A stretch of DNA of 64,000 nucleotides, from contig NZ_LIQR01000054.1 in assembly GCF_001418575.1 (NCBI RefSeq), forward strand, positions 23,663-87,662, given 5' to 3'. Source of the stretch: Peterkaempfera griseoplana. GTDB taxonomy: Bacteria; Actinomycetota; Actinomycetes; Streptomycetales; Streptomycetaceae. Positions within the stretch are counted from its first letter, which is position 1, and each line of letters opens with the position of its first letter. A program made the translations under genes and the position numbers. Positions 8,742 through 17,122 of this stretch are shown piece by piece. The notes under the pieces were generated by a model that did not search any database, had not been told where the DNA came from, and saw only the letters and a list, made by a program, of their open reading frames with translations.

Positions 8742-10010
8742 TCAGGTGTTTACAGTCGCGCCCGTGTCGTTCGTGAGGGTGTAGATGTCGGTGAAGTACT
8801 CCACTGTCCTCCCTGAGCTGTCCTTACCCAAGCCTTCGTGGATGCCTCTGGCCCAGACGGTGCTTGATCCGTCCAGCGAGAAGTACGGTCCGCCGCTGTC
8901 ACCGCCGACGGTGTAGGTGCCGCCCGTCGTGGCCATGACGAGGTCCGACCACGGGTCGTTGGCAGGCGACACGTTGGTCGCCTCAACTTGGATGCCGCAG
9001 ATCACACCGCCGAATGCCCCGGATTCGCAAAGCCAATCCCCAACCGACACGTGCTGCTGGCCCACGACCCGCTTGGCGTTGTGGGTGTCACCATGCAGGA
9101 TGCCGGGCCCGTCGTAGTACTCGTTGCCGGCAGGAGCGGCGATCAGGGCCGCGTCGTGGCTGCCTGGGACGTCCAGACTCTGGCCCAGGGAGTGGGTGAG
9201 ATCACCGTTGGTGAAAGTTATGCCGTTGACGGGGGTTCCGCTGAGATTCTCCGAGCAGTGTGCCGCGGTGGCCATGTAGGTACGCCCGCTGGAGTCGTGC
9301 ATGCCGAACGCGGTCGAGCAGCCGTCGCCGGTTGTCGCGTTCCGAATGACGTTGCCGCCCCAGTAGTTGGGTTGGTCGTCACACCGGCTCGGCGCACCGA
9401 GCACGGGCGCGCCTGTGAAGACACAGGTCGCCTGCAGTGTTACCGGCCCGCCGCCGTGGCCGGTGTGGACGGCCACGGCGAGCTCAGCGTTCAGGCTGAC
9501 GGCCCGCGGGGCGGCCGCATGTCCCGCGAAGTCAAGTTGGATGCCGCTGCCGTCGACGAGGGGGTAACCCGAGACGGCGCCGGACATCCGAAGGCCGCGG
9601 CGTACAGCCGCTTTGAGATGTTCCTTGTCGTACCGGGCAGGTACCACGGTGACAGAGACTGTTCTGCGGAGACGCCGGACCAACCGCGCGACGTCCGGCG
9701 GCACGGCGCCATGCCAGTACACGGTGACTGTGTGATGGTCGGCATCGACCCGGGTGTTCACGAGCCCGTTGTGGCCCGTTCCCGGCTTGGCCGCAGCGTT
9801 GTGGATCTTCTCCGCGGCGGCGTCCAGGGGAATCTGCGCCATCATACGAGCGTAGGCGAGTTGGTCCATCCCGTACGGTATGGACGGAGGCGTGGTGGTG
9901 GCCGAAGCAGTGGCGGTCGTGGTGAGTCCGAGCGTCATGGTCGCGGCCGCAGCGACCGCCAGGGCGCGTCGGGGCCAAGACCGGGTCGGCCGACAGTGCC
10001 GGTTCTTCAC
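8742..10010 (-). CDS. secreted chymotrypsin-fold (S1) serine protease
   Basis: 422 residues starting at GTG 10010, chosen because CTGGAGGA sits 8 bp upstream and a signal peptide follows directly (KNRHCRPTRSWPRRALAVAA, ending near TATASA). A pro-region of about 150 residues precedes the catalytic domain. The triad is visible: His251 in TAAHC, Asp286 in SHDAALI and Ser372 in GGDSGGP. Paired cysteines suggest disulfides. The layout resembles the streptogrisin/alpha-lytic group, exported as self-processed zymogens. It lies alone between att cores B and C, with hairpins on both sides. Substrate specificity cannot be read from the sequence. Confidence 0.88.
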   Translation of the reverse strand: MKNRHCRPTRSWPRRALAVAAAATMTLGLTTTATASATTTPPSIPYGMDQLAYARMMAQIPLDAAAEKIHNAAAKPGTGHNGLVNTRVDADHHTVTVYWHGAVPPDVARLVRRLRRTVSVTVVPARYDKEHLKAAVRRGLRMSGAVSGYPLVDGSGIQLDFAGHAAAPRAVSLNAELAVAVHTGHGGGPVTLQATCVFTGAPVLGAPSRCDDQPNYWGGNVIRNATTGDGCSTAFGMHDSSGRTYMATAAHCSENLSGTPVNGITFTNGDLTHSLGQSLDVPGSHDAALIAAPAGNEYYDGPGILHGDTHNAKRVVGQQHVSVGDWLCESGAFGGVICGIQVEATNVSPANDPWSDLVMATTGGTYTVGGDSGGPYFSLDGSSTVWARGIHEGLGKDSSGRTVEYFTDIYTLTNDTGATVNT

Positions 10011-10116
10011 GGTGTGTCCTCCAGAGGGTTGGCAGGTGCAGACAGGAATTGCCCTCACCGGCGTATCTGCACGCTGAGAGCTGCCACAACGGCCAGAGCC
10101 CCAGCGTGGTGACAAG

Positions 10117-10156
10117 CGAGACCCCAGCCGGACCGCACCTCAGGCTGGGGCTCGCG
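10117..10156 (-). terminator. probable terminator downstream of the secreted DUF2690 gene
   Basis: Inverted repeat GCGAGACCCCAGCC / GGCTGGGGCTCGC with one bulged base, located past the stop codon at 10277 and before the next minus-strand gene. Confidence 0.5.
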
Positions 10157-10276
10157 ACGATCAGTCAGGTCGGCACATCGACGAAGCTGCAGATCATATG
10201 CGCAGTGCAAGACCGGCTAGCAGCGATAGGAGCCGACGCGGTAGGGCTCTTGCGTCATGCTGACGACGTGACAGGC

Positions 10277-10783
10277 TCAGGCGCAGACGGCATCGACACC
10301 GTTATTCGGAGCCTTTGGATAGGCCCAGATGGTATTACCGAGGTCGCCGCTGGACGTGTAGTGGACAGCCCAGATGCAGGCCTGATCGATGCCTTCGATC
10401 ATGTTCGTCCACATCGGGCCGACGGAGCCGGTGTAGAAGCCGGAGCAGGTGGAGTTGTCGGGCATGCACTGGCGATGTGAACCCTCGTTGTCATCCTGGT
10501 GACCAGGCGTGTGAATGTCGACGATCGACCGACTGTTGTTCGTGAACCTCATTACCACCCAGTTGGTGAAGCAGCTGGTGGAGTACCAGTTCTCGACAGT
10601 GGCGACCACGTTGCCCGCAGTGTCCTTCACGTCTCCCGAGTTGGCCGGGTACGAGTTGTCGGCACAGTGGGAGCTGTAAGGATCCTGCCCCACATGAGTG
10701 GGGGTCGCTGCGTTCGCGGTCTGCGCACCCGACAGGGCCAGGCCGATCGCAACGATGGGAACAGCAAGACGGGAAACGCGCAC
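10277..10783 (-). CDS. secreted DUF2690 protein
   Basis: 168 residues from a GTG (10783) preceded by GGGAGGCA. A clear signal peptide (VRVSRLAVPIVAIGLALSGA, then QTANAA) leads into HVGQDPYSSHC. The mature part has five or more cysteines and the pattern QDPY...C...W.S..C.TNW that marks DUF2690, an actinobacterial extracellular domain of unknown role. It is divergent from a second DUF2690 gene (11076) encoding a DNA-binding, membrane-anchored version, with about 290 bp between the starts. The pairing suggests a shared extracellular function or signal, but that is inference. Confidence 0.75.
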   Translation of the reverse strand: MRVSRLAVPIVAIGLALSGAQTANAATPTHVGQDPYSSHCADNSYPANSGDVKDTAGNVVATVENWYSTSCFTNWVVMRFTNNSRSIVDIHTPGHQDDNEGSHRQCMPDNSTCSGFYTGSVGPMWTNMIEGIDQACIWAVHYTSSGDLGNTIWAYPKAPNNGVDAVCA

Positions 10784-11075
10784 AGTATGCCTCCCATAGG
10801 CTTCTGACGGTTCGACTGCGGATGAAGGCGTGACGGCTAACCTGAGCGATCTGATCCGGGTCGTTGCAATCACGGACAAGCTCTGGAGCCCGTCCCCCCG
10901 GTGGTCGGTTGTGGACGGGCCGTGGTCCCAAGTCGCGCCCGACGGACCGTGGCCCAAGGCAGCGACGTGTCCGGCACCGACTCCGGATTGGCATGTTCGA
11001 GACTTCCCGACGACCCGGTGTTCGGACAGTCTTGGTGGCCGCCGAACGACAAAATCCGAACACGTGGGGGACGCT

Positions 11076-12008
11076 GTGGGTCGCCATCCGAATCCTGTGG
11101 ACGCTCCTGAACAGGCGCTTGCCGACCTGGCCGCCGGATTGCGGCAGCTGCGCATCCGCGCTGCGAACCCGCCCTACCGAAAGCTGGCCGCGCGTGCCCG
11201 CTACTCGGCCAGTACCTTGTCCGAGGCTGCTTCGGGACGCCGGCTGCCCAGCAAAGCGGTCGTCGTGGCCTACGCAGCGGCGTGTGGAGCGGACCCCGAC
11301 GAATGGGGGAACCGCTGGGAGGGCGTGGCGGCCGCCTTCCACGAACAGCGCGAGCGGCAGTCCACGGCCTCTCCTGCGAAGGCTTCGGAACCAGGCTCCG
11401 GTGCGGAGCCGCAGCCGACTGCCGGCTTCCTGGAAGCGGCGGCCGCAGCCACCGACCGGCGGCTGGGGCCCAGGTCACCTACCCGGACAGCCGCCGTTGT
11501 CGCTGCTGTTGTCCTGGCCGCCGGAGGTGTACTCACAGCCGCGCACAGCGGTTGGGGCCCCCCGGTCTCCGCAAGATCGGGCAGCCCTGCGCCGAGCCGA
11601 CCCATCACCCTGAACGATGGGCAGGACCCGTACATCCACGGCTGCGGACCGGATCAACAGGTGCTCGAAAGACGTCCTGTCTTCTGGCCCGACGGTGCAC
11701 AGTACGGCGAGTTGGTGCTGTACTACTCACCGCACTGCGATGCAGGCTGGGGCTACGTCTACGGCCCCAACTCTCCACGCTGGGAGGTGTTCATCCGGGC
11801 CCACCGCATCGAGGACGACAAGGTCGCCGAGTCCAGTTTCTCCGGCACGGCACGTCCGAACTCGTGGGGAAACGCGCTATCCGCGCGGCACGGCTGTGTG
11901 CGTGCGGAGGCCTGGGTGGTCACCAAGAACACCGGCGCCACGTCGAAGCTGGCCATGACCAGCTGCTTCAGTCCAGGCGACCAGGCTGGCTCTCCCACCG
12001 CCCGCTGA
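11076..12008 (+). CDS. HTH-TM-DUF2690 protein
   Basis: About 310 residues. The N-terminal 85 residues look like an XRE-type helix-turn-helix (LRQLRIRAANPPYRKLAARA, then YSASTLSEAASG). A single membrane helix (AAVVAAVVLAAGGVLTAA) lies near residue 150. After it comes a DUF2690 domain opening DGQDPYIHGC with further cysteines in SPHCDAGWG and HGC. The topology puts DNA binding inside and DUF2690 outside the cell, a one-component sensor arrangement. GTG 11076 is chosen because GGGGGA precedes it and the HTH follows; the frame is open further upstream to 10830. It is divergent from the secreted DUF2690 gene. Confidence 0.72.
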   Translation: MGRHPNPVDAPEQALADLAAGLRQLRIRAANPPYRKLAARARYSASTLSEAASGRRLPSKAVVVAYAAACGADPDEWGNRWEGVAAAFHEQRERQSTASPAKASEPGSGAEPQPTAGFLEAAAAATDRRLGPRSPTRTAAVVAAVVLAAGGVLTAAHSGWGPPVSARSGSPAPSRPITLNDGQDPYIHGCGPDQQVLERRPVFWPDGAQYGELVLYYSPHCDAGWGYVYGPNSPRWEVFIRAHRIEDDKVAESSFSGTARPNSWGNALSARHGCVRAEAWVVTKNTGATSKLAMTSCFSPGDQAGSPTAR

Positions 12009-12167
12009 CCGCGAGCACGGGATGCCGCATTCCGATCCTGCTGAGCATCACTTTCGTCGCTCGACCCGTTCACGATGTTCATCGGCTCGGCTCATCTGAC
12101 TGATCATTTCAGAATGAGATCGGCGTGACACTGGCGTTCGGCAGCGCACTCGAGCGAGACCTTTCGA

Positions 12168-12298
12168 GTGCCTGTCGATGCCGTTCCTGATGACCTGTGG
12201 GAACGCATAGCCCCGCTGCTGCCGCCCCGTCCCGCTCCGCGGCACCGCCACCCCGGTCGGCTCCCTGTGCCGGACCGGACCGCGCTGGCGGGGAAGAC
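12168..12298 (+). pseudogene. IS5-type transposase relic (N-terminal piece)
   Basis: About 43 codons read VPDDLWERIAPLLPPRP, then GRLPVPDRTALAGK, the conserved start of IS5-family (DDE) transposases. The family sequence stops at the point where a palindromic CGCGCTGGCGGGGAAG begins; nothing of the catalytic domain remains. A short dyad CACTCGA / TCGAGTG at 12149-12172 could be a remnant of the element's end. No full insertion sequence survives. Confidence 0.7.
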
Positions 12299-12358
12299 TC
12301 GGCAGCGGCGCGACGGGCAGCGACAACTGGCGGAACACCCCGCGCTGGCGGGGAAGAG
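12271..12358 (+). repeat. possible relic of a type I-E-like CRISPR (two 28-bp units, 32-bp spacing)
   Basis: Units at 12271-12298 and 12331-12358 share CGGA at the start and CGCGCTGGCGGGGAAGA at the end. The second unit begins CGGAACACCCCGC and has the stem CCCCGC/GCGGGG typical of actinobacterial type I-E repeats; 28+32 bp is also the usual period. The first unit is at the same time transposase coding sequence (DRTALAG), and no third unit or cas gene is present. It could be a CRISPR edge captured by recombination, or chance similarity. Confidence 0.3.
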
Positions 12359-12431
12359 GCGCTGGCACACCGAAGTCACCAGTCGACCCAGCCGGCCCAC
12401 GACAAGTCCTGGCTGTGGACTGCGAGGCCGC

Positions 12432-12920
12432 GACCAGCACCGCTGCGCCGCCGACGACCCCGACCGGTCCCGCGAGTCCATCCGCGCCCCCATGGCCAGC
12501 CCGAAAAGGGGATGCTCTGCCCGCCAGCTGCGGCTGCATTCGCCAGACGGAGATCCGGCCCGGCGTCCTGTATGCACTGATACTCCAGCTCAGCCCGAGC
12601 CGCTAAGCCTGTGCCCAGCGGCCATGGACGGCCCGAGGGCCCCTGACCGCCGGACGGGCGGTGGGGTCATCGTGGACACCAAAAGATCAACGGTGCTCAC
12701 CGGTTCGCGGGAGTGTCGTGGCCTCGACCGAGCCGCTGACTTCCCAGGAGAGACTGCTCTGCAGTTGTGCCCATGGGAACGTCATGGGAACGGAAGGATG
12801 GAGAAGGGCCGTGAAAGTCGGAGCAAGACGGGCGCGCGCTCCTCTGAGTTCAGGCCTCTGATCTGCGAGAACGGTCACCATCGAGCAAGAGCGGGAGTGA
12901 TCACCAAAGTGTTGGTCACT
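12432..12920. repeat. left flank of att copy C; direct repeat of 3675-4133
   Basis: Aligns with the block left of core A, including the CATGGGAACGTCATGGGAAC repeats at 12772-12791 and the stem-forming ATCACCAAAGTGTTGGTCAC next to the core. It has no intact gene. Confidence 0.7.
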
Positions 12921-12964
12921 CTTACAAAGCAGGGGTCGGCGGTTCGAAACCGTCTGCGCCCACC
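12921..12964 (+). repeat. att core copy C: tRNA-Val-like 3' half
   Basis: Identical to copies A and B over 44 bp. The left flank matches copy A but the right flank (TTGCAGGCCTCTGACCTGCG) is unlike any other copy, as expected of a junction with a different element or with chromosome. Confidence 0.8.
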
Positions 12965-13434
12965 CTTGCAGGCCTCTGACCTGCGGTTTTACCGGAAATT
13001 GGGCCCGGAATCGCAACCTGCGGCCTCTGCCTTCACTGCAGGTGAGCGAGGTTTTGGGGCAGGCTCCGCCGTCTCGGGCGGATGTCGCTGACCTGGGGTT
13101 TTGCCGATCGGTTCGGTGTCGTGCGAGCCGTCTGCCCTTGTGCGTGAGCATTCGGTGAGCGGCCCCGCTGACAAGGCGTCAGGCGGCCGGTCCGGGACAG
13201 TGGGATTAGCGGCTTTTCAGGAGGTTTCCGCGTGAGTGCTGGCGCCGTCAGTGCGGGGCGGGATCGGTGTGGATCTGAGGCTTGTCGCCCTCTGGGAGGC
13301 TGTCTACGGCTACTTCGCCGTCCGGCCGGAGTTCGGTGTGTTCGACGAGCTCGACGGCCTGCTCCGCTGACGGGTGCGCGAACGGGCAGGCCGCAGCCGC
13401 CCGCCGAGCGCCTGCGTGCTCGACGCGCAGAGCA
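12965..13434. other. intergenic, possible gene fragments only
   Basis: Short echoes of other att flanks occur here (GAGCATTCGGTGAGCGG at about 13146, also at 26012 and 42371). At 13263-13368 the plus strand encodes VDLRLVALWEAVYGYFAVRP and then EFGVFDELDGLLR before a stop, which looks like the tail of a real protein, but no start or family could be identified. Confidence 0.4.
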
Positions 13435-13911
13435 TCACGCGCACCGCACCAGCCAGGGCATCGACGCGGGCGAGAAGATCGCCGGACGCGAGCGCCGCCT
13501 GACGTCGACGCCCTGGGCCTGCTCCTGGCTGTCAATCTCCTCGATCGCGTGGGTGATATTGCGGCTTACCCCAGCGGCCAGATCCGCGATCGACACGTCG
13601 TACTCACACACGATGTCCACGGCGACTGCGGCCTGGGTCTCGCCGACGTCCACCGAGACACCCTGTGTGACGCTCGGTCCACGTGAACCAGGGATGCGCT
13701 CACGGACCGCGCCGAGCGCCCGTGGGCCGCCGGTGCCGAGGTCGTACACCCCTGACGCCTCACGAGCGGCAATGCCGGCGATCTTCTGGACCGCGGCGTC
13801 TGCAATCGCGGTCCGGCCACGCTCCGTGACCAAACCGCCGCGTCCAGCCCCTGTGGAGGCCCGGTTCCCCGACGCCCCACCGCCTGATGCCTCTGCGGAC
13901 ACTGTGCTCAT
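13435..13911 (-). CDS. Asp23/Gls24-family envelope stress protein, C terminus altered
   Basis: 158 residues from ATG 13911. After a low-complexity Gly/Ser/Ala N terminus, residues 28-125 match the Asp23/Gls24 pattern (GRTAIADAAVQKIAGIAARE, VSVDVGETQAAVAVDIVCEY and VSRNITHAIEEI). Relatives usually continue with a GLEV.EVNI segment and an acidic tail. Here the frame runs instead into an Arg/Ser-rich sequence ending WLVRCA, so the gene is probably truncated or frameshifted near residue 125. The family is associated with cell-envelope stress and usually occurs in clusters of paralogues; this copy is alone. Confidence 0.7.
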   Translation of the reverse strand: MSTVSAEASGGGASGNRASTGAGRGGLVTERGRTAIADAAVQKIAGIAAREASGVYDLGTGGPRALGAVRERIPGSRGPSVTQGVSVDVGETQAAVAVDIVCEYDVSIADLAAGVSRNITHAIEEIDSQEQAQGVDVRRRSRPAIFSPASMPWLVRCA

Positions 13912-14159
13912 CAGTTCACACTTCGGGATGTACTGGCCGTGGGCGGGCCGGGCGACGAAGATGCAGTAGTTCTCGTAGGCCGTTACGTCACCGCTGACGC
14001 GGTCCGCTACCTGCCGGCGCGGCCAGCACGATCGACTTGGTGGTCCTGTCGGCCAAGACTTCCTCCGGTCATCAAGGTGCCGGCCGATCACTTGGGTGTC
14101 CACGCTTGCGGGGGCCGGGGTGGCCGGGCCTGCGACCTTGGTTCCAGATGGTGGATCGG

Positions 14160-14438
14160 TCAGTCGCGTGACCACTCGGTTTCGGCCTGGGGCTCGCCGA
14201 CGGGGTGGGGCCCCTCCCAGAGCCGGATCCTGATCGCCAAGGGGCCGGGAGCGGGTTGCGAGAGCGTGCGCACGAACACGTCTCGCAGGTGGTTGGCCGC
14301 CTGCTGGGGTGGCCCGTCGGTTTCCAGAGGGTTCTGCATGGGAGCGCCGTCCTGTTGGGACCAGCGGCCGTCGTCGTCCTTGGTCTCGAGAATCCACCGG
14401 TAGCGCCGCACGCCGGCCTCCTGCGATGACAAGCTCAT
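14160..14438 (-). CDS. small hypothetical protein coupled to DUF5994
   Basis: 92 residues starting MSLSSQEAGVRRYRWILETK and containing DDDGRWSQQDGAPMQNPLET. The ATG overlaps the stop of the upstream DUF5994 gene (ATGA), so translation is probably coupled. The composition is polar with no signal peptide, and one aliphatic strand-like stretch LAIRIRLWEG. Family not recognised. The overlap and strand make it the second gene of a two-gene unit. Confidence 0.6.
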   Translation of the reverse strand: MSLSSQEAGVRRYRWILETKDDDGRWSQQDGAPMQNPLETDGPPQQAANHLRDVFVRTLSQPAPGPLAIRIRLWEGPHPVGEPQAETEWSRD

Positions 14439-15058
14439 GCCGGAACGCCTTTCCACGGTCGAATCCTGTCGGCTTCCCCATCCGGCGGTTGTCGCCGCGT
14501 GGCCTGCAGAAGGCTGTCCTGGGTGCTGCGCTCGGGACAAAGGGCGCCTCCGTCGGATTCCCATTCCTCTTCCCGGCTGCCGGGGGTATGGGCTGAAGGG
14601 CGGGTCCTGCCGTCCTTCGCCAGTAGGCAGCTCGCGGTGAGGAGGTTGTCCGGGTCGGCTGCGGCGGACATCAGTCGGGCGGCCGCGCGGGGGTCGGTCT
14701 CGGGCGGGATCACCAGGAGGTCCCAGCGGCCGACGGTGTAGGAGAGCAGGAGGAGGTCGTCGGTGTCCTGCTCGGTCGCGAACCACCCGACGTGCACCAC
14801 GTGCCCGTTCACGGGCACTTTCCGCGGGATGGCTGGCCAGAACCGCGGGTTCACGGTGATCCGGGTGATCCGTCCCCAGGTTCGGTCCAGTGCGTCGGTC
14901 AGGGCGGGGAGTTCGACCGGGAGGTCGCGGGAGCGGGGCCACCAGGCACCGTCCAGCGGTCCGTGGGCCGCCGCACCCGGCGGGGTCAGAAGGAGGCGGG
15001 CCGGCGGAGGTAGGTCTCTTTTGCTGGTCGCCGGGATGCGGTCGACGGTCACGCTCAT
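14435..15058 (-). CDS. DUF5994 family protein
   Basis: 207 residues. The core DGAWWPRSRDLPVELPALTD, then WGRITRITVNPRFWPAIPRK and GHVVHVGWF...LLLLSYTVGRWDLLVIPPET is the signature of DUF5994, common in streptomycetes and functionally uncharacterised. The C-terminal 60 residues are polar and look disordered. A GGAGG lies 12 bp before ATG 15058 and 3 bp before GTG 15067; either could be used. Part of this gene recurs as a decayed copy at 18418-18513. Confidence 0.75.
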   Translation of the reverse strand: MSVTVDRIPATSKRDLPPPARLLLTPPGAAAHGPLDGAWWPRSRDLPVELPALTDALDRTWGRITRITVNPRFWPAIPRKVPVNGHVVHVGWFATEQDTDDLLLLSYTVGRWDLLVIPPETDPRAAARLMSAAADPDNLLTASCLLAKDGRTRPSAHTPGSREEEWESDGGALCPERSTQDSLLQATRRQPPDGEADRIRPWKGVPA

Positions 15059-15264
15059 ATCGGGCACCTGCCTCCGGGGCCGTCACCGACGGGCCCGGTG
15101 TTGTTGCGCGCCGGGAACGCCGCGGCATGGAAGCCGGCGTGCGAAGTGTTCCCGGTGTTCCGAGTCTACTCCGGTCGGGCCCCTGCGGTGCAGCCTCGGG
15201 AATCCTGACTGCCGGGACCGGAGCGGAAACCGAGTACAGGACTGCTCGGGCATATTGTGGAGGT

Positions 15265-15510
15265 ATGTCCGTTTACGTCAAGCTGGTGCGCGAAGCTTTG
15301 GCTCCTGCTGAGCCGTCCGGTGGCCCCCTTGACATGCAGTACGAGGACCGGCCGGGAACCGTCACATACGAATACGATCTGCATCCCAGCGGGGCGCTCA
15401 GAATCCTGCGGGTGTCCGAGAACGCTCCCCACGTCGTCGAAGGATTTTTCGGGCCCGGAGCGTGGCTCCAGGTCGCGGGTACCTATCTGCGCAGCGGTTC
15501 CGCGTACTGA
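15265..15510 (+). CDS. small hypothetical protein, divergent from DUF5994
   Basis: 81 residues: MSVYVKLVREALAPAEP..., MQYEDRPGTVTYEYDLHPSG, then ILRVSEN..VVEGFFGPGAW. It is acidic with alternating hydrophobics that suggest a small beta domain. GGAGG lies just before the ATG (closer than ideal). A decayed copy of the middle segment is at 18514-18585, next to a decayed DUF5994, so the two genes were duplicated together; this supports it being a genuine gene. Function unknown. Confidence 0.62.
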   Translation: MSVYVKLVREALAPAEPSGGPLDMQYEDRPGTVTYEYDLHPSGALRILRVSENAPHVVEGFFGPGAWLQVAGTYLRSGSAY

Positions 15511-15566
15511 CGGTGCCCCACGACCTGTGAGCAGGGCCGGACTGCTGCCGGCCCGGGGCGGCCGGG

Positions 15567-16541
15567 TCAGAGCCAGTCCTTGCGTCTGAAGACGAGGTAG
15601 AGCAGCACGGAGAGGCTCGCGATGGCGGTGGTGGAGAGGATGAACCCCGACTGGTGGCCGAAGCCGGGGTAGGGGAGGTTCTGCCCGTAGAATCCGGTGA
15701 TCGCGGTGGGCACAGCGATGATCGCGGCCCAGCTGGTCACCTTCTTCATGATCAGGTTCATTCGGTTGGCCTGGACGGAGAGGTTGGTCTCCATGACCGA
15801 GGCCACCATGTCCCGCAGGGACTCGGTCCACTCGGTGGCGCGCAGCACATGGTCATAGACGTCCTGGTAGTAGGGCACGAGGGGTTCGGTGACCACATGC
15901 AGGCCGGGCCGCATGAGCGCGTTGACCACTTCGCGCATCGGCAGGACCACGCGGCGAAGCTGCACCAGGGATTTTCGCAGTGCATAGGCGCGGCGCTGCA
16001 CAATCTCGATCTGCCGGCGCCCCTCCTCGAAGAGCAGGTCCTCCAGCGCCTCGATCTGGTCCTCGAGTTGCTGTACCGCGCTGAAGTGCCCGTCGACGAG
16101 GTGGTCCAGCAGACCGTGCAGGAGAAAGCCGACTCCGTGCCCGGCCAGGTCGGGGCCCTGATCCCAGCGGGCGACCACATCCCGGACGGCGAGGCCGTCG
16201 TCCTGGCGGACGGTGATCAGCGCCTGGCTCGTGACGAACACCGCGATCTCGCTGGTGGACAGCGCGCCGCTGTCGGGGGCGACGGAAACGGCGTACGCGC
16301 TGAGGAACTCGTGCGTGCGGTAGCGGTCGAGCTTCGGCCGCTGGCCCTGGTGGAGGGCGTCTTCGAGGGACAGTTCGTGGAGCCCGAACTCCTGGCCGAC
16401 CTCGGTGAACTCGGCGTTCCCCGGCCGGTAGAGGTCGAGCCATACCACCGAGGACGCGTCGGCGAGGTACCCGGAGACATCGCCGACCGGGAAGTCCTCC
16501 AGGACCAGGGTGCCCCCGCGGTAGAGCCGAGTCCGCGCCAT
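15567..16541 (-). CDS. CorA-family magnesium transporter
   Basis: 324 residues, the usual CorA length. It has a soluble N-terminal domain (about 1-250) with the long helices of the funnel (QLEDQIEALEDLLFEEGRRQ) and two C-terminal membrane helices. The signature at the end of the first helix reads YGQN instead of the classical YGMN. A GQN variant is, as far as I know, tolerated in the wider family, but the Met takes part in Mg2+ selectivity, so ion preference is open. The C-terminal FRRKDWL is typical of CorA. Expected to be pentameric in the cytoplasmic membrane. Confidence 0.88.
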   Translation of the reverse strand: MARTRLYRGGTLVLEDFPVGDVSGYLADASSVVWLDLYRPGNAEFTEVGQEFGLHELSLEDALHQGQRPKLDRYRTHEFLSAYAVSVAPDSGALSTSEIAVFVTSQALITVRQDDGLAVRDVVARWDQGPDLAGHGVGFLLHGLLDHLVDGHFSAVQQLEDQIEALEDLLFEEGRRQIEIVQRRAYALRKSLVQLRRVVLPMREVVNALMRPGLHVVTEPLVPYYQDVYDHVLRATEWTESLRDMVASVMETNLSVQANRMNLIMKKVTSWAAIIAVPTAITGFYGQNLPYPGFGHQSGFILSTTAIASLSVLLYLVFRRKDWL

Positions 16542-17122
16542 GGCCCGAGCCTAGCCAGATCCCGCCGATTCTTGCGTCAGCAGGGGCCTGGGCGTGGGAA
16601 TGTCCCGTGACCGGCGCGTCGTCCCCGCGGACGGGAGGCTGGGGGCCGGCCGGCCCGCAGGGTCAGCTGCCCAGCGGGCCCCTGCTGCGGAGTACCGCGA
16701 AACCACCGGGAACACTTCGAGGGCGGCACCCATGGGGGCATCGTTTCCGCCGAGTGACCACGCCGGGTGAGTTCAAGCCCCGGGGTCAGGTCTACGCAGC
16801 ATGGCGACGATGACCGTCCATCCGCTTCACCCGGCGGACGCCTACTCCGCCCGCCGCCCCATTGTCGCTCTGCGTTCTTCGAGGGAGGCCCGCCGCCCCG
16901 GCCACCTCACCGGCGACCGGTGGCCGTACTCGCGGCATCTCACGCGCACTGGCAGACGGTGCCGTTGGCGCGGACGCGGCGTGAGGCGGCCGAGCTGTCG
17001 CCGGGTTTGCGTGAGCGGATGGCCCACCGGCATCGGGTTCGGAACCGGGTTGCGCCCCTGCGCCCACCTCAGCCGGACCTGCGGCCTCGCTCTTCCCAGG
17101 GGGAGGTCCGCACGGCGTGACG
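16542..17122. other. intergenic stretch, nothing recognised
   Basis: 580 bp upstream of corA and beyond the 3' end of the phosphatase gene, holding the corA promoter if it has its own. Overlapping open frames here are Arg/Pro-rich and without family resemblance. Confidence 0.45.

Noticed and set aside
12168..13091. A 307-codon open frame continuing from the IS5 relic through the att region
   Set aside because: Only the first 43 codons resemble transposase; the rest is translated repeat and tRNA-like DNA.
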